This document shows, in pieces, positions 1 through 6,823 of a DNA stretch of 9,471 nt. The stretch is from ZLKRG08 sp046094385. GTDB taxonomy: Bacteria; Actinomycetota; Actinomycetes; Nanopelagicales; Nanopelagicaceae. The translations under genes were made by a program, and so were the position numbers. The notes beneath the pieces were generated by a model, which made no database searches, was not told where the DNA came from, and saw only the letters and a program-made list of their open reading frames with translations. The stretch covers positions 1 through 9,471 of the forward strand of contig JBJTHJ010000072.1 in NCBI GenBank assembly GCA_046094385.1, written 5' to 3'. Numbering within the stretch: position 1 is the first letter of the stretch; each line of letters starts with the position of its first letter.

Positions 1-1500
1 GGTGCAACCAATTTAGTCACCCCACTTGCAGATGCTGCAATGGATTCCGTGCCGGTGGTTGCAATCACTGGACAAGTTCCAGGACCTGCAATCGGAACCG
101 ATGCCTTCCAAGAGGCTGATATTCGTGGCATTACTATGCCCTTTACCAAACATAATTTCTTGGTAACTGATGCCAACGAGATTCCAAATGCGGTAGCGCA
201 GGCATTTCATATTGCAACTACTGGACGCCCTGGACCTGTTTTGGTGGATATCGCAAAAGATGCGCTCCAAGCAATGACTGAATTTAATTGGCCAAAAGAG
301 ATTAAGTTGGCAGGTTACAGAATCCCAGGTGAACCTGATCCGCAATCCGTTGCAGATGCCGCACAATTAATCTTCGAATCCAAAAAGCCCGTTCTATATG
401 TAGGTGGCGGTGTTATCAAAGCTAACGCATCTAAAGAGTTGTTGGAATTAGCTGAAGCATCTGGTGCGCCAGTTGTCACTACCTTGATGGCGCTCGGTGC
501 TTTCCCTGATTCACATCGTCAGCATCTTGGAATGCCAGGAATGCACGGTTCAGTATCTGCAGTTACTGCGTTACAAAAGGCTGATCTTTTGATTACTTTA
601 GGCGCTCGCTTCGATGATCGCGTTACTGGAAAACTTTCTAGCTTCGCACCAAAAGCTCGCGTAATACATGTGGATATTGACCCAGCAGAGTTGGGCAAGA
701 ACCGCAGCGTAGATGTGCCGATAAATGGCGATTTAAAGGCGGTAATCAAAGCTCTCATTCCGGCAGTGAAGAAAGTTGGCAAGCCAGACTTAGCAGCTTG
801 GTGGAGCGCATTGGATAAATTGAAAGCAACTTATCCAGTTGGATACGACAAACCAACCGATGGCTCTCTAGCGCCACAATATGTAATTGAAAGAATCGGG
901 CAGATCTCCGGATCTGATTCCATCTATGTGGCTGGCGTTGGACAACACCAGATGTGGGCTTCGCAATTCATTAAGTATGAGAAACCACGTACTTGGTTGA
1001 ATTCGGGTGGAGCTGGAACCATGGGATATGCGGTACCAGCTGCAATGGGAGCAAAAGTGGCAGCGCCGGATACCACGGTTTGGGCAATTGATGGTGATGG
1101 TTGTTTCCAAATGACCAACCAAGAGCTGGTTACCTGCGCACTTAATAACATCCCGATCAAAGTTGCGATTATCAATAACGAATCTCTCGGAATGGTTCGT
1201 CAATGGCAGACGCTCTTTTACAAGGGGAGATATTCAAATACCGATCTAAACTCCAAAATCGTTCCCGACTTTGTTAAATTATCTGAGGCGATGGGCTGTG
1301 TTGGGCTTCTCTGTGAAAGCGCTGATGAAGTTGATGCCACAATCGATAAAGCAATGGAGATTGACGATCAGCCGGTAGTAATTGATTTCCGAGTAAATCG
1401 CGATTCGATGGTTTGGCCAATGGTTGCTGCAGGCACTTCTAACGATGACATCATGATCGCTCGCGAAACCGCGCCAGACTGGGATTCACAGGAGCTATAA
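1..1500 (+). CDS. ilvB: Acetolactate (acetohydroxyacid) synthase large subunit, 5' partial
   Basis: Catalytic subunit of the ThDP-, FAD- and Mg-dependent enzyme that joins two pyruvates to 2-acetolactate (valine, leucine) or pyruvate and 2-oxobutyrate to 2-aceto-2-hydroxybutyrate (isoleucine). The frame is open from base 1, which reads GATNLVTPLADAAMDSVPVV, the conserved stretch of the N-terminal ThDP-binding domain, so the ATG at 40 is internal and not the start. About 499 codons are present; the missing front (roughly 85-125 residues by comparison with family members) would hold the ThDP-activating glutamate. Visible marks are VGQHQMWASQ (about 940-969), the C-terminal ThDP motif running from GDG (1093-1101) to the paired Asn (1174-1179), and MVRQWQ just after it, with the Trp that lines the herbicide site in plant homologues. 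The stop directly abuts ilvN, its regulatory subunit. Identity is secure; catabolic acetolactate synthase is unlikely given the neighbours. Confidence 0.97.
   Translation, partial: GATNLVTPLADAAMDSVPVVAITGQVPGPAIGTDAFQEADIRGITMPFTKHNFLVTDANEIPNAVAQAFHIATTGRPGPVLVDIAKDALQAMTEFNWPKEIKLAGYRIPGEPDPQSVADAAQLIFESKKPVLYVGGGVIKANASKELLELAEASGAPVVTTLMALGAFPDSHRQHLGMPGMHGSVSAVTALQKADLLITLGARFDDRVTGKLSSFAPKARVIHVDIDPAELGKNRSVDVPINGDLKAVIKALIPAVKKVGKPDLAAWWSALDKLKATYPVGYDKPTDGSLAPQYVIERIGQISGSDSIYVAGVGQHQMWASQFIKYEKPRTWLNSGGAGTMGYAVPAAMGAKVAAPDTTVWAIDGDGCFQMTNQELVTCALNNIPIKVAIINNESLGMVRQWQTLFYKGRYSNTDLNSKIVPDFVKLSEAMGCVGLLCESADEVDATIDKAMEIDDQPVVIDFRVNRDSMVWPMVAAGTSNDDIMIARETAPDWDSQEL
1490..1494 (+). promoter_or_regulatory. 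Shine-Dalgarno site for ilvN
   Basis: AGGAG lies inside the last codons of ilvB, six bases ahead of the ilvN ATG. It is one of the best ribosome binding sites in the window and supports 1501 as the start. Because it sits inside ilvB and the stop abuts the start, translation of the two subunits is probably coupled. Confidence 0.75.
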
Positions 1501-2037
1501 ATGGCGAAACATACATTGGCAGTTTTGGTTGATAACTCTTCAGGTGTACTTGCTCGCGTGGCTTCGCTATTTGCTCGTCGTGCATTCAATATCGATTCAT
1601 TGGCTGTAGGCCCTACCGAAGATCCCACTATTTCGCGCATGACGATTGTGGTAAATGTTGAAGGGCATGCACTTGAGCAAGTAATACGCCAGTTAGATAA
1701 ATTGATCAACGTCATCCATGTCTCCGAAATCAAACCGACCAAATCAACCCAAGAGGAGCTGATATTGGTCAAAGTCAAAGAGAACCCGCGTATCGAATCT
1801 ATTTTGGCGAAATACAACGCCAAAATCGTTGATAACACTGAAGGGGCAGTGATCGTCGAATCGACCAATACCGTGCAACTCAACGAAGAGCTTTTAGATT
1901 CATTGAAGCAATTTGGCATCATCGAATTTGTGCAATCAGGTGTGGTGGCCTTATCGCATGGCACACAAGCTTTGGCAGATCAAACTCTAGATATTCAATC
2001 TATCTCAACTGATCGACCAGCAGATTATCAGAACTAG
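1501..2037 (+). CDS. ilvN: Acetolactate synthase small (regulatory) subunit
   Basis: Regulatory partner of IlvB: it activates the large subunit and carries the valine feedback site. At 178 residues it is slightly longer than the usual 160-175. Residues 4-75 form an ACT domain opening HTLAVLVDNSSGVLARVASL, with the conserved IDSLAVGPTEDPTISRMTIV following; about 85-155 form the C-terminal ALS small-subunit domain ending in the conserved SGVVALSHG. Asn12, Gly15 and Asn30 match the E. coli IlvH positions Asn11, Gly14 and Asn29 in the valine-binding region (numbering from memory), so valine sensitivity is predicted. Ala28 stands where most relatives have Gly (RRGFNI). The last 25 or so residues are a less conserved polar tail. 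It follows ilvB with no gap and precedes ilvC by 37 bases. Confidence 0.96.
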   Translation: MAKHTLAVLVDNSSGVLARVASLFARRAFNIDSLAVGPTEDPTISRMTIVVNVEGHALEQVIRQLDKLINVIHVSEIKPTKSTQEELILVKVKENPRIESILAKYNAKIVDNTEGAVIVESTNTVQLNEELLDSLKQFGIIEFVQSGVVALSHGTQALADQTLDIQSISTDRPADYQN

Positions 2038-2063
2038 TTAGCAGCTAAAGAGCAAGCAGAGAA

Positions 2064-2070
2064 AGAGGAA
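2064..2070 (+). promoter_or_regulatory. Shine-Dalgarno site for ilvC
   Basis: The purine-rich AGAGGAA ends four bases before the ATG at 2075, inside the 37-base ilvN-ilvC gap. It favours this ATG over the second one three codons downstream (2084). No promoter or hairpin is apparent in the gap. Confidence 0.65.
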
Positions 2071-2074
2071 ACCA

Positions 2075-3106
2075 ATGGCAACGATGTATCACGAAGAAGA
2101 TGCAGATCTATCAATCATCCAAGGACGTAAAGTCGCAATCATTGGTTATGGTTCACAAGGTCATGCTCATGCACTCAATTTGCGCGACAGCGGAGTGGAT
2201 GTACGAGTTGGCTTGAAAGAGGGATCACCATCTCGTGCGAAAGCGGAAGCAGAAGGATTAAAAGTAACGACAGTTGCAGAAGCGGTAAAGGAAGCAACCG
2301 TGATCATGATTTTGGCTCCTGATCATGTTCAGCGCCATATCTACAATGAATCAATTTTGCCGAATCTCAAAGAGGGCGACGCGCTCTTCTTCGGACATGG
2401 TTTTAATATCCGATTCGGCTATATCAAGCCACCAGCAAACGTGGATGTTTGCATGGTCGCACCGAAGGGTCCAGGACATTTGGTTCGTCGCGAATATGCA
2501 GCTGGTCGCGGCGTTCCGGTAATCGTTGCAGTTGAACAAGATGCCACTAAGAGCGCTTGGCCATTAACTCTTTCATATGCGAAAGCGATTGGCGGTTTAA
2601 GAGCTGGCGGAATTTTGACTACCTTCACCGAAGAGACCGAGACAGATCTATTTGGTGAGCAATCTGTTCTCTGTGGTGGCGCATCACAACTAGTTATGTA
2701 TGGTTTCGAGACCTTGGTCGAAGCTGGATATCAACCTGAAGTTGCTTACTTTGAGTGTCTACATGAATTGAAGTTGATCGTTGATCTGATGTACGAAGGC
2801 GGTATTGCAAAGCAGCGTTGGTCAGTCTCTGACACTGCAGAATATGGCGATTATGTATCTGGCCCACGGGTGATCGATCCATCAGTAAAACAACACATGA
2901 AGGAAGTATTAGCAGATATTCAATCTGGAGCATTTGCTAAGCGCTTTATAGATGATCAAGAAGCTGGAGCGCCAGAGTTCAAAGCACTTCGTGCGAAAGG
3001 TGAAGCTCATCCAATCGAAGCCACCGGTCGCGAACTTCGCAAGATGTTCTCTTGGATCAAATCCTCTAACAAGGATGATTACCAAGAAGGAAAAGCTGCT
3101 CGTTAA
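2075..3106 (+). CDS. ilvC: Ketol-acid reductoisomerase, class I (short form)
   Basis: Mg- and NAD(P)H-dependent enzyme that isomerises and reduces acetolactate or acetohydroxybutyrate to the dihydroxy acids used by IlvD. At 343 residues it has the class I length. Residues 13-190 are the Rossmann domain with GYGSQGHAHALNL (24-36); the cofactor loop at 46-54 holds Lys48, Ser51 and Ser53, a pattern that in this family usually goes with NADPH (inference). His108 is the catalytic histidine, but the motif reads GHGFNI where AHGFNI is usual. The knotted C-terminal domain supplies the metal ligands and substrate residues: Asp191 and Glu195 (ETETDLFGEQ), Glu227 and Glu231 (ECLHELKLIVD) and Ser252. APKGPGHLVRREY (129-141) is intact. 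A lysine- and acid-rich tail of about 15 residues follows the conserved FSWI. It sits between ilvN and serA. Confidence 0.97.
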   Translation: MATMYHEEDADLSIIQGRKVAIIGYGSQGHAHALNLRDSGVDVRVGLKEGSPSRAKAEAEGLKVTTVAEAVKEATVIMILAPDHVQRHIYNESILPNLKEGDALFFGHGFNIRFGYIKPPANVDVCMVAPKGPGHLVRREYAAGRGVPVIVAVEQDATKSAWPLTLSYAKAIGGLRAGGILTTFTEETETDLFGEQSVLCGGASQLVMYGFETLVEAGYQPEVAYFECLHELKLIVDLMYEGGIAKQRWSVSDTAEYGDYVSGPRVIDPSVKQHMKEVLADIQSGAFAKRFIDDQEAGAPEFKALRAKGEAHPIEATGRELRKMFSWIKSSNKDDYQEGKAAR

Positions 3107-3123
3107 AGGCAAAATAATTCGAA

Positions 3124-4716
3124 ATGACCAAACCAATAGTGCTAATTGCAGAGGAGTTAAGTCCAGCGACAGTTCAAGCTCTAGGACCTGACTTCGAGAT
3201 TCGCCATGTAGATGGCGCAGATCGCGCCGCACTGATTCCAGCTCTAAGTGCTGGTGTTGATGCGGTATTGATTCGTTCTGCGACCAAAATGGACTCAGAA
3301 GCAATAGGTGCAGCTAAAGGTTTACGAGTTATTGCACGTGCTGGAGTTGGTTTAGATAACGTGGATGTTCCTGCGGCTACCGATGCAGGTGTAATGGTAG
3401 TTAATGCGCCAACTTCAAATATCGTCTCAGCCGCTGAACTTGCGATTGGATTACTACTGGCAAGTGCGCGGTACATCGCACCCGCGAGTGCTTCTCTTAA
3501 GGGTGGCAAATGGGCGAGATCAAAATTCACTGGTGCTGAGGTTTTTGAAAAGACTTTAGGCGTTGTGGGTTTTGGCAAGATCGGTCAATTAGTTGCGCAT
3601 CGAATGCAAGCATTTGGTATGAATGTGATCGCCTTTGATCCATATCTGCAACCAGCACGGGCTGCACAATTAGGCGTTCAACTAGTCACGCTTGATGAAT
3701 TACTAAAGAAATCTGATTTCATCACGATTCATTTGCCAAAGACCAAAGAGACTGTCAATTTGATTGGCGAAGATGCTTTAACGAAAGTTAAACCAACAGT
3801 TCGAATTATTAATGCCGCACGTGGCGGGGTGCTTGATGAGGCTGCGCTATACAAAGCTATAAAAGAGGGGCGAGTTGCAGGTGCCGGATTAGATGTCTTC
3901 GCCACCGAACCCTGTACAGAATCACCACTCTTTGAATTAGAACAAGTAGTGGTTACACCCCACCTCGGCGCTTCGACCGATGAGGCCCAAGAGCGTGCCG
4001 GGATCGCAGTTGCCATCTCCGTTCGTAAAGCGCTAGCTGGAGATTTAGTGCCAGATGCGGTCAATGTAAAGGGCGGCGCAGTACACGAGGAGATTCGTCC
4101 ATCACTACCGTTAGTTGAGAAGATGGCAGAGATTGCAACGGCTTATGCCGGTGGATTGCCATCTAGCATGGAGGTAAATGTCCTTGGCGAGATCGCAACA
4201 TACGATGCATCCGTATTGGCAATCTCAGCATTAAAAGGTGCTATCGAATCCACGCTCGAAGAAGATGTTACATATGTAAATGCGCCGAAACTTGCAGAGG
4301 ATCGTGGGATGGTCGCAACTGTAAAAAATGATCCGCATTGCGAACAATTCCGCAGCTCAATTCAACTTAAAGTAGCCATGAGCGATGGTAAGAATTTCAT
4401 CGTAGAAGGCACCCTAGTTGGAATTCGTAAAGTTGAGAAGATCGTCTCTATTGATGGCTTCGGACTCGATCTCTCTCCGGGCAAGCACATGATCTTTTTA
4501 CGCTATGTTGATAAGCCCGGAGTGATTGGAAGTATGGGAAGTGCCCTTGGCAAAGCCGGAGTAAATATTGCAGGCATGCAGGTTTCAAGACGTGAAATTG
4601 GTGGCATGGCGCTAATGGCGTTAACTGTTGATGATTTCGTTTCAGAGGCTATTTTGGAAGAAGTTAAGAAAACCACTGGCGCTGATTTAGCCCGAACTGT
4701 GAACCTGGAGAAATAA
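3124..4716 (+). CDS. serA: D-3-phosphoglycerate dehydrogenase, long form with ASB and ACT domains
   Basis: First step of serine synthesis: oxidises 3-phosphoglycerate to 3-phosphohydroxypyruvate with NAD. The 530 residues match the long actinobacterial form (Mycobacterium tuberculosis about 528). The substrate domain is split (about 1-100 and 285-315) around the nucleotide domain, which has the GFGKIG loop (149-154) and Asp172 after the second strand, typical for NAD. Catalytic residues are Arg233 (NAARGG), Glu262 (ATEP) and His280 (PHLGAS). An intervening (ASB) domain covers about 320-450 and a C-terminal ACT domain about 455-530. Tyr461, Asp463 and Asn481 match the serine-binding residues reported for the M. 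tuberculosis enzyme (from memory), so serine inhibition is predicted. An in-frame TAA at 3115 makes the ATG at 3124 the first possible start. The only upstream purine run, AAAGG at 3105-3109, is 14 bases away, so its ribosome site is weak. The stop overlaps the leuB start by one base. Confidence 0.97.
   Translation: MTKPIVLIAEELSPATVQALGPDFEIRHVDGADRAALIPALSAGVDAVLIRSATKMDSEAIGAAKGLRVIARAGVGLDNVDVPAATDAGVMVVNAPTSNIVSAAELAIGLLLASARYIAPASASLKGGKWARSKFTGAEVFEKTLGVVGFGKIGQLVAHRMQAFGMNVIAFDPYLQPARAAQLGVQLVTLDELLKKSDFITIHLPKTKETVNLIGEDALTKVKPTVRIINAARGGVLDEAALYKAIKEGRVAGAGLDVFATEPCTESPLFELEQVVVTPHLGASTDEAQERAGIAVAISVRKALAGDLVPDAVNVKGGAVHEEIRPSLPLVEKMAEIATAYAGGLPSSMEVNVLGEIATYDASVLAISALKGAIESTLEEDVTYVNAPKLAEDRGMVATVKNDPHCEQFRSSIQLKVAMSDGKNFIVEGTLVGIRKVEKIVSIDGFGLDLSPGKHMIFLRYVDKPGVIGSMGSALGKAGVNIAGMQVSRREIGGMALMALTVDDFVSEAILEEVKKTTGADLARTVNLEK
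4707..4710 (+). promoter_or_regulatory. Shine-Dalgarno site for leuB
   Basis: GGAG within the last codons of serA, five bases before the leuB ATG at 4716. It supports that start, which is embedded in the TAATG stop/start overlap. Confidence 0.65.
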
Positions 4717-5756
4717 TGACTAAGAATATAAATCTCGCAGTTATCGCCGGCGATGGCATCGGCCCTGAAGTTGTTGCTGAAGGATTGAAAGTGCTTGATG
4801 TAGTTGGCGCTAAACATGGCGTCACTTTCAATAAGACCAATTACGACCTAGGCGCTGGTTACTGGCACCGAACCGGAGAAGTACTGCCAGATTCAGTGAT
4901 GGCAGAGATTGCGAAGTCTGATGTGATCTTGCTTGGCGCAGTTGGTGATCCATCAGTACCAAGTGGAGTCTTAGAGCGTGGTTTACTTTTAAAGCTACGC
5001 TTTGCTTTTGATCATTACATAAATTTACGCCCAGCTAAATTACATAAAGGCGTGAAAAGTCCATTAGCAACTGATAAAGAGATTGATTTTGTTGTAGTTC
5101 GTGAAGGCACCGAAGGTCCGTATGTCGGAGCTGGTGGCACTTTGGCCTACGGTACCGAAGCTGAAATCGCGACTGAGGAATCACTTAATACTCGTCGAGG
5201 CGCGGAACGAGTAATTCGTGATGCCTTTAATCGCGCCAAGAGCCGGCCACGTAAAAAATTGACCTTAGTACATAAGAACAATGTATTAACCCGTGCCGGT
5301 GGACTTTGGACTCGTACCTTTGAAGAGGTGGCTAAAGAGTTCCCAGAGGTTGCAACTGATTACCTTCACGTGGATGCCGCATCAATGTTCTTTGTGACAA
5401 ACCCCGAAAGATTTGATGTGGTGGTTACAGATAATCTATTCGGCGATATCTTGACCGATATTGCAGCTGCAATTTGTGGCGGTATTGGTCTTGCGGCATC
5501 TGGAAATATAAATCCAACCGGTAAATTCCCATCCATGTTCGAACCTGTACATGGTTCAGCGCCAGATATCGCAGGTAAGCAGTTGGCAGATCCGACTGCA
5601 ACCATCATGTCAGTTGCGATGATGTTGGATCACTTAGGTTTTGCAGCAGCAGCGCGCGAAGTTGAAGCTGCAGTCGCAGCAGATCTAGCCACGCGTGACG
5701 ATAAGAAGCGTTCCACATCTGAAGTGGGCGATGCGTTAGTAAAGGCGCTCTCCTGA
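4716..5756 (+). CDS. leuB: 3-isopropylmalate dehydrogenase
   Basis: Oxidative decarboxylase of leucine synthesis: 3-isopropylmalate plus NAD gives 2-oxoisocaproate after CO2 loss. With CimA encoded nearby it probably also converts 3-methylmalate to 2-oxobutyrate (inference; known for LeuB in citramalate-pathway organisms). The single isocitrate/isopropylmalate dehydrogenase domain spans the 346 residues, the shorter actinobacterial length. Substrate arginines are Arg95 (LLKLRFAFD), Arg105 (NLRP) and Arg129 (VVREGTEGPYVG, also carrying Tyr136). Catalytic Lys187 lies in VHKNNVL, and the metal aspartates are Asp220 (HVDAA), Asp244 and Asp248 (LFGDILTD). The NAD site is in FEPVHGSAPDIAGKQLADPT (275-294). 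It starts on the last base of the serA stop (TAATG) and its own TGA overlaps the ilvE ATG. Tartrate or homoisocitrate dehydrogenases are related alternatives, but context and motifs favour LeuB. Confidence 0.95.
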   Translation: MTKNINLAVIAGDGIGPEVVAEGLKVLDVVGAKHGVTFNKTNYDLGAGYWHRTGEVLPDSVMAEIAKSDVILLGAVGDPSVPSGVLERGLLLKLRFAFDHYINLRPAKLHKGVKSPLATDKEIDFVVVREGTEGPYVGAGGTLAYGTEAEIATEESLNTRRGAERVIRDAFNRAKSRPRKKLTLVHKNNVLTRAGGLWTRTFEEVAKEFPEVATDYLHVDAASMFFVTNPERFDVVVTDNLFGDILTDIAAAICGGIGLAASGNINPTGKFPSMFEPVHGSAPDIAGKQLADPTATIMSVAMMLDHLGFAAAAREVEAAVAADLATRDDKKRSTSEVGDALVKALS

Positions 5757-6823
5757 TGAAAATTAATTTAAATCCAAATGCAGTACCGGCTGCAGAGCGC
5801 GATGCCAAAGTCGCTGAAGGTGGTTTTGGTAAGTACTACACCGATCACATGGTCACAATTGATTGGGACGAACAAAACGGTTGGGCCGAACCCGTATTAC
5901 AACCATATGGTCCATTAACACTTGATCCCGCAACTGCCGTATTTCATTACGGACAAGAGATTTTTGAAGGCATGAAGGCATATCGCCAACCTGATGGAAG
6001 CGTTGCGTTATTTCGTCCAGAGGCAAATGCAGAACGTTTTAATCGAAGTGCAAAACGTTTAGCGTTGCCAGAGTTACCGGTTGCCACATTTATTGAAACA
6101 GTAGAGTCGCTGGTAAAACAAGATATTGGTTGGGTGCCAAATAAAGTTGGAGAATCGCTTTATATCCGCCCATTTATGATTGCTACTGAAGTTGGTCTAG
6201 GTGTGCGCCCGACTAATAAAGCTAAATACATCTTGATTGCGACCCCTGCTGGCGCTTATTTCAATCCGTCAAAAGCGGTAACTGTTTGGATTTCAACTGA
6301 ATATGTTCGCGCAGCTCCGGGTGGTACCGGTGAAGCAAAGTGCGGCGGAAATTACGCGGCATCGCTAATTGCACAAAAAGCCGCTGCCGCCGAAAGTTGC
6401 GATCAAGTGGTTTGGTTAGATGCAGTGGAACGCAAATGGGTTGAAGAGATGGGCGGTATGAACCTTTATTTTGTAAAGGGAAATAAGTTGGTCACTCCAA
6501 AGTTAACCGGAACTTTGCTACCTGGCATTACTCGCGATTCAATTCTCTCAGTTGCTAGAGATTTAGGTTATGAGACCGAAGAGGTCATGCTCTCAGTTGA
6601 TGATTGGAAGAATGGAATCGCATCTGGTGAAATCACCGAAACTTTTGCATGCGGTACCGCGGCGGTAGTTTCACCAATCGGAGCAGCAAAATCTAAGTGG
6701 GGCACTTGGGTTACTGGCGATGGGAATCCAGGTCCAATCACTATGAAGATTCGCGAAGCGTTATTAAATATTCAACATGGCGTCAATTCAGATCAGCATG
6801 GTTGGGTAAAGGTCGTTAAGTAA
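5756..6823 (+). CDS. ilvE: Branched-chain amino acid aminotransferase
   Basis: PLP enzyme that transfers the amino group from glutamate to the 2-oxo acids of valine, isoleucine and leucine, the last step for all three. It is a fold-type IV aminotransferase of 355 residues, the longer BCAT form common in actinobacteria and eukaryotes. Conserved features in order are FGKYYTDHMV (24-33), ATAVFHYGQEIFEGMKAY (59-76), YIRPFMIATE (136-145), GGNYAAS with the Schiff-base lysine Lys195 just before it (TGEAKCGG), VERKWVEEMGGMN (224-236, containing the glutamate that contacts the PLP ring), LLPGITRDS (254-262) and the phosphate-binding ACGTAAV (298-304). The ATG overlaps the leuB TGA (TGATG); AAAGG at 5741-5745 is a plausible ribosome site 10 bases upstream. 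D-amino-acid transaminase is excluded by length and motifs. Confidence 0.96.
   Translation: MKINLNPNAVPAAERDAKVAEGGFGKYYTDHMVTIDWDEQNGWAEPVLQPYGPLTLDPATAVFHYGQEIFEGMKAYRQPDGSVALFRPEANAERFNRSAKRLALPELPVATFIETVESLVKQDIGWVPNKVGESLYIRPFMIATEVGLGVRPTNKAKYILIATPAGAYFNPSKAVTVWISTEYVRAAPGGTGEAKCGGNYAASLIAQKAAAAESCDQVVWLDAVERKWVEEMGGMNLYFVKGNKLVTPKLTGTLLPGITRDSILSVARDLGYETEEVMLSVDDWKNGIASGEITETFACGTAAVVSPIGAAKSKWGTWVTGDGNPGPITMKIREALLNIQHGVNSDQHGWVKVVK

Noticed and set aside
40..42. ATG at 40 as the start of ilvB.
   Set aside because: The 13 codons before it continue the conserved acetolactate synthase motif (GATNLVTPLADA), so the gene begins outside the window.
460..476. A 17-base identical stretch (TCTGGTGCGCCAGTTGT) shared with 7120-7136 in cimA.
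   Set aside because: Both copies encode SGAPVV in unrelated proteins with the same codon preferences; flanks do not match, so chance convergence is enough.
1368..1964. Minus-strand open frame of 198 codons across the ilvB/ilvN junction.
   Set aside because: It lies opposite two secure genes, is rich in Ser, Thr and Ile as expected of a shadow frame, and shows no family motif.
3174..4064. Long open frames on the minus strand opposite serA (3174-3578, 3729-4064) as candidate antisense genes.
   Set aside because: They are low-complexity Ser/Ala/Thr-rich translations mirroring the codon pattern of serA, with no recognisable domain.
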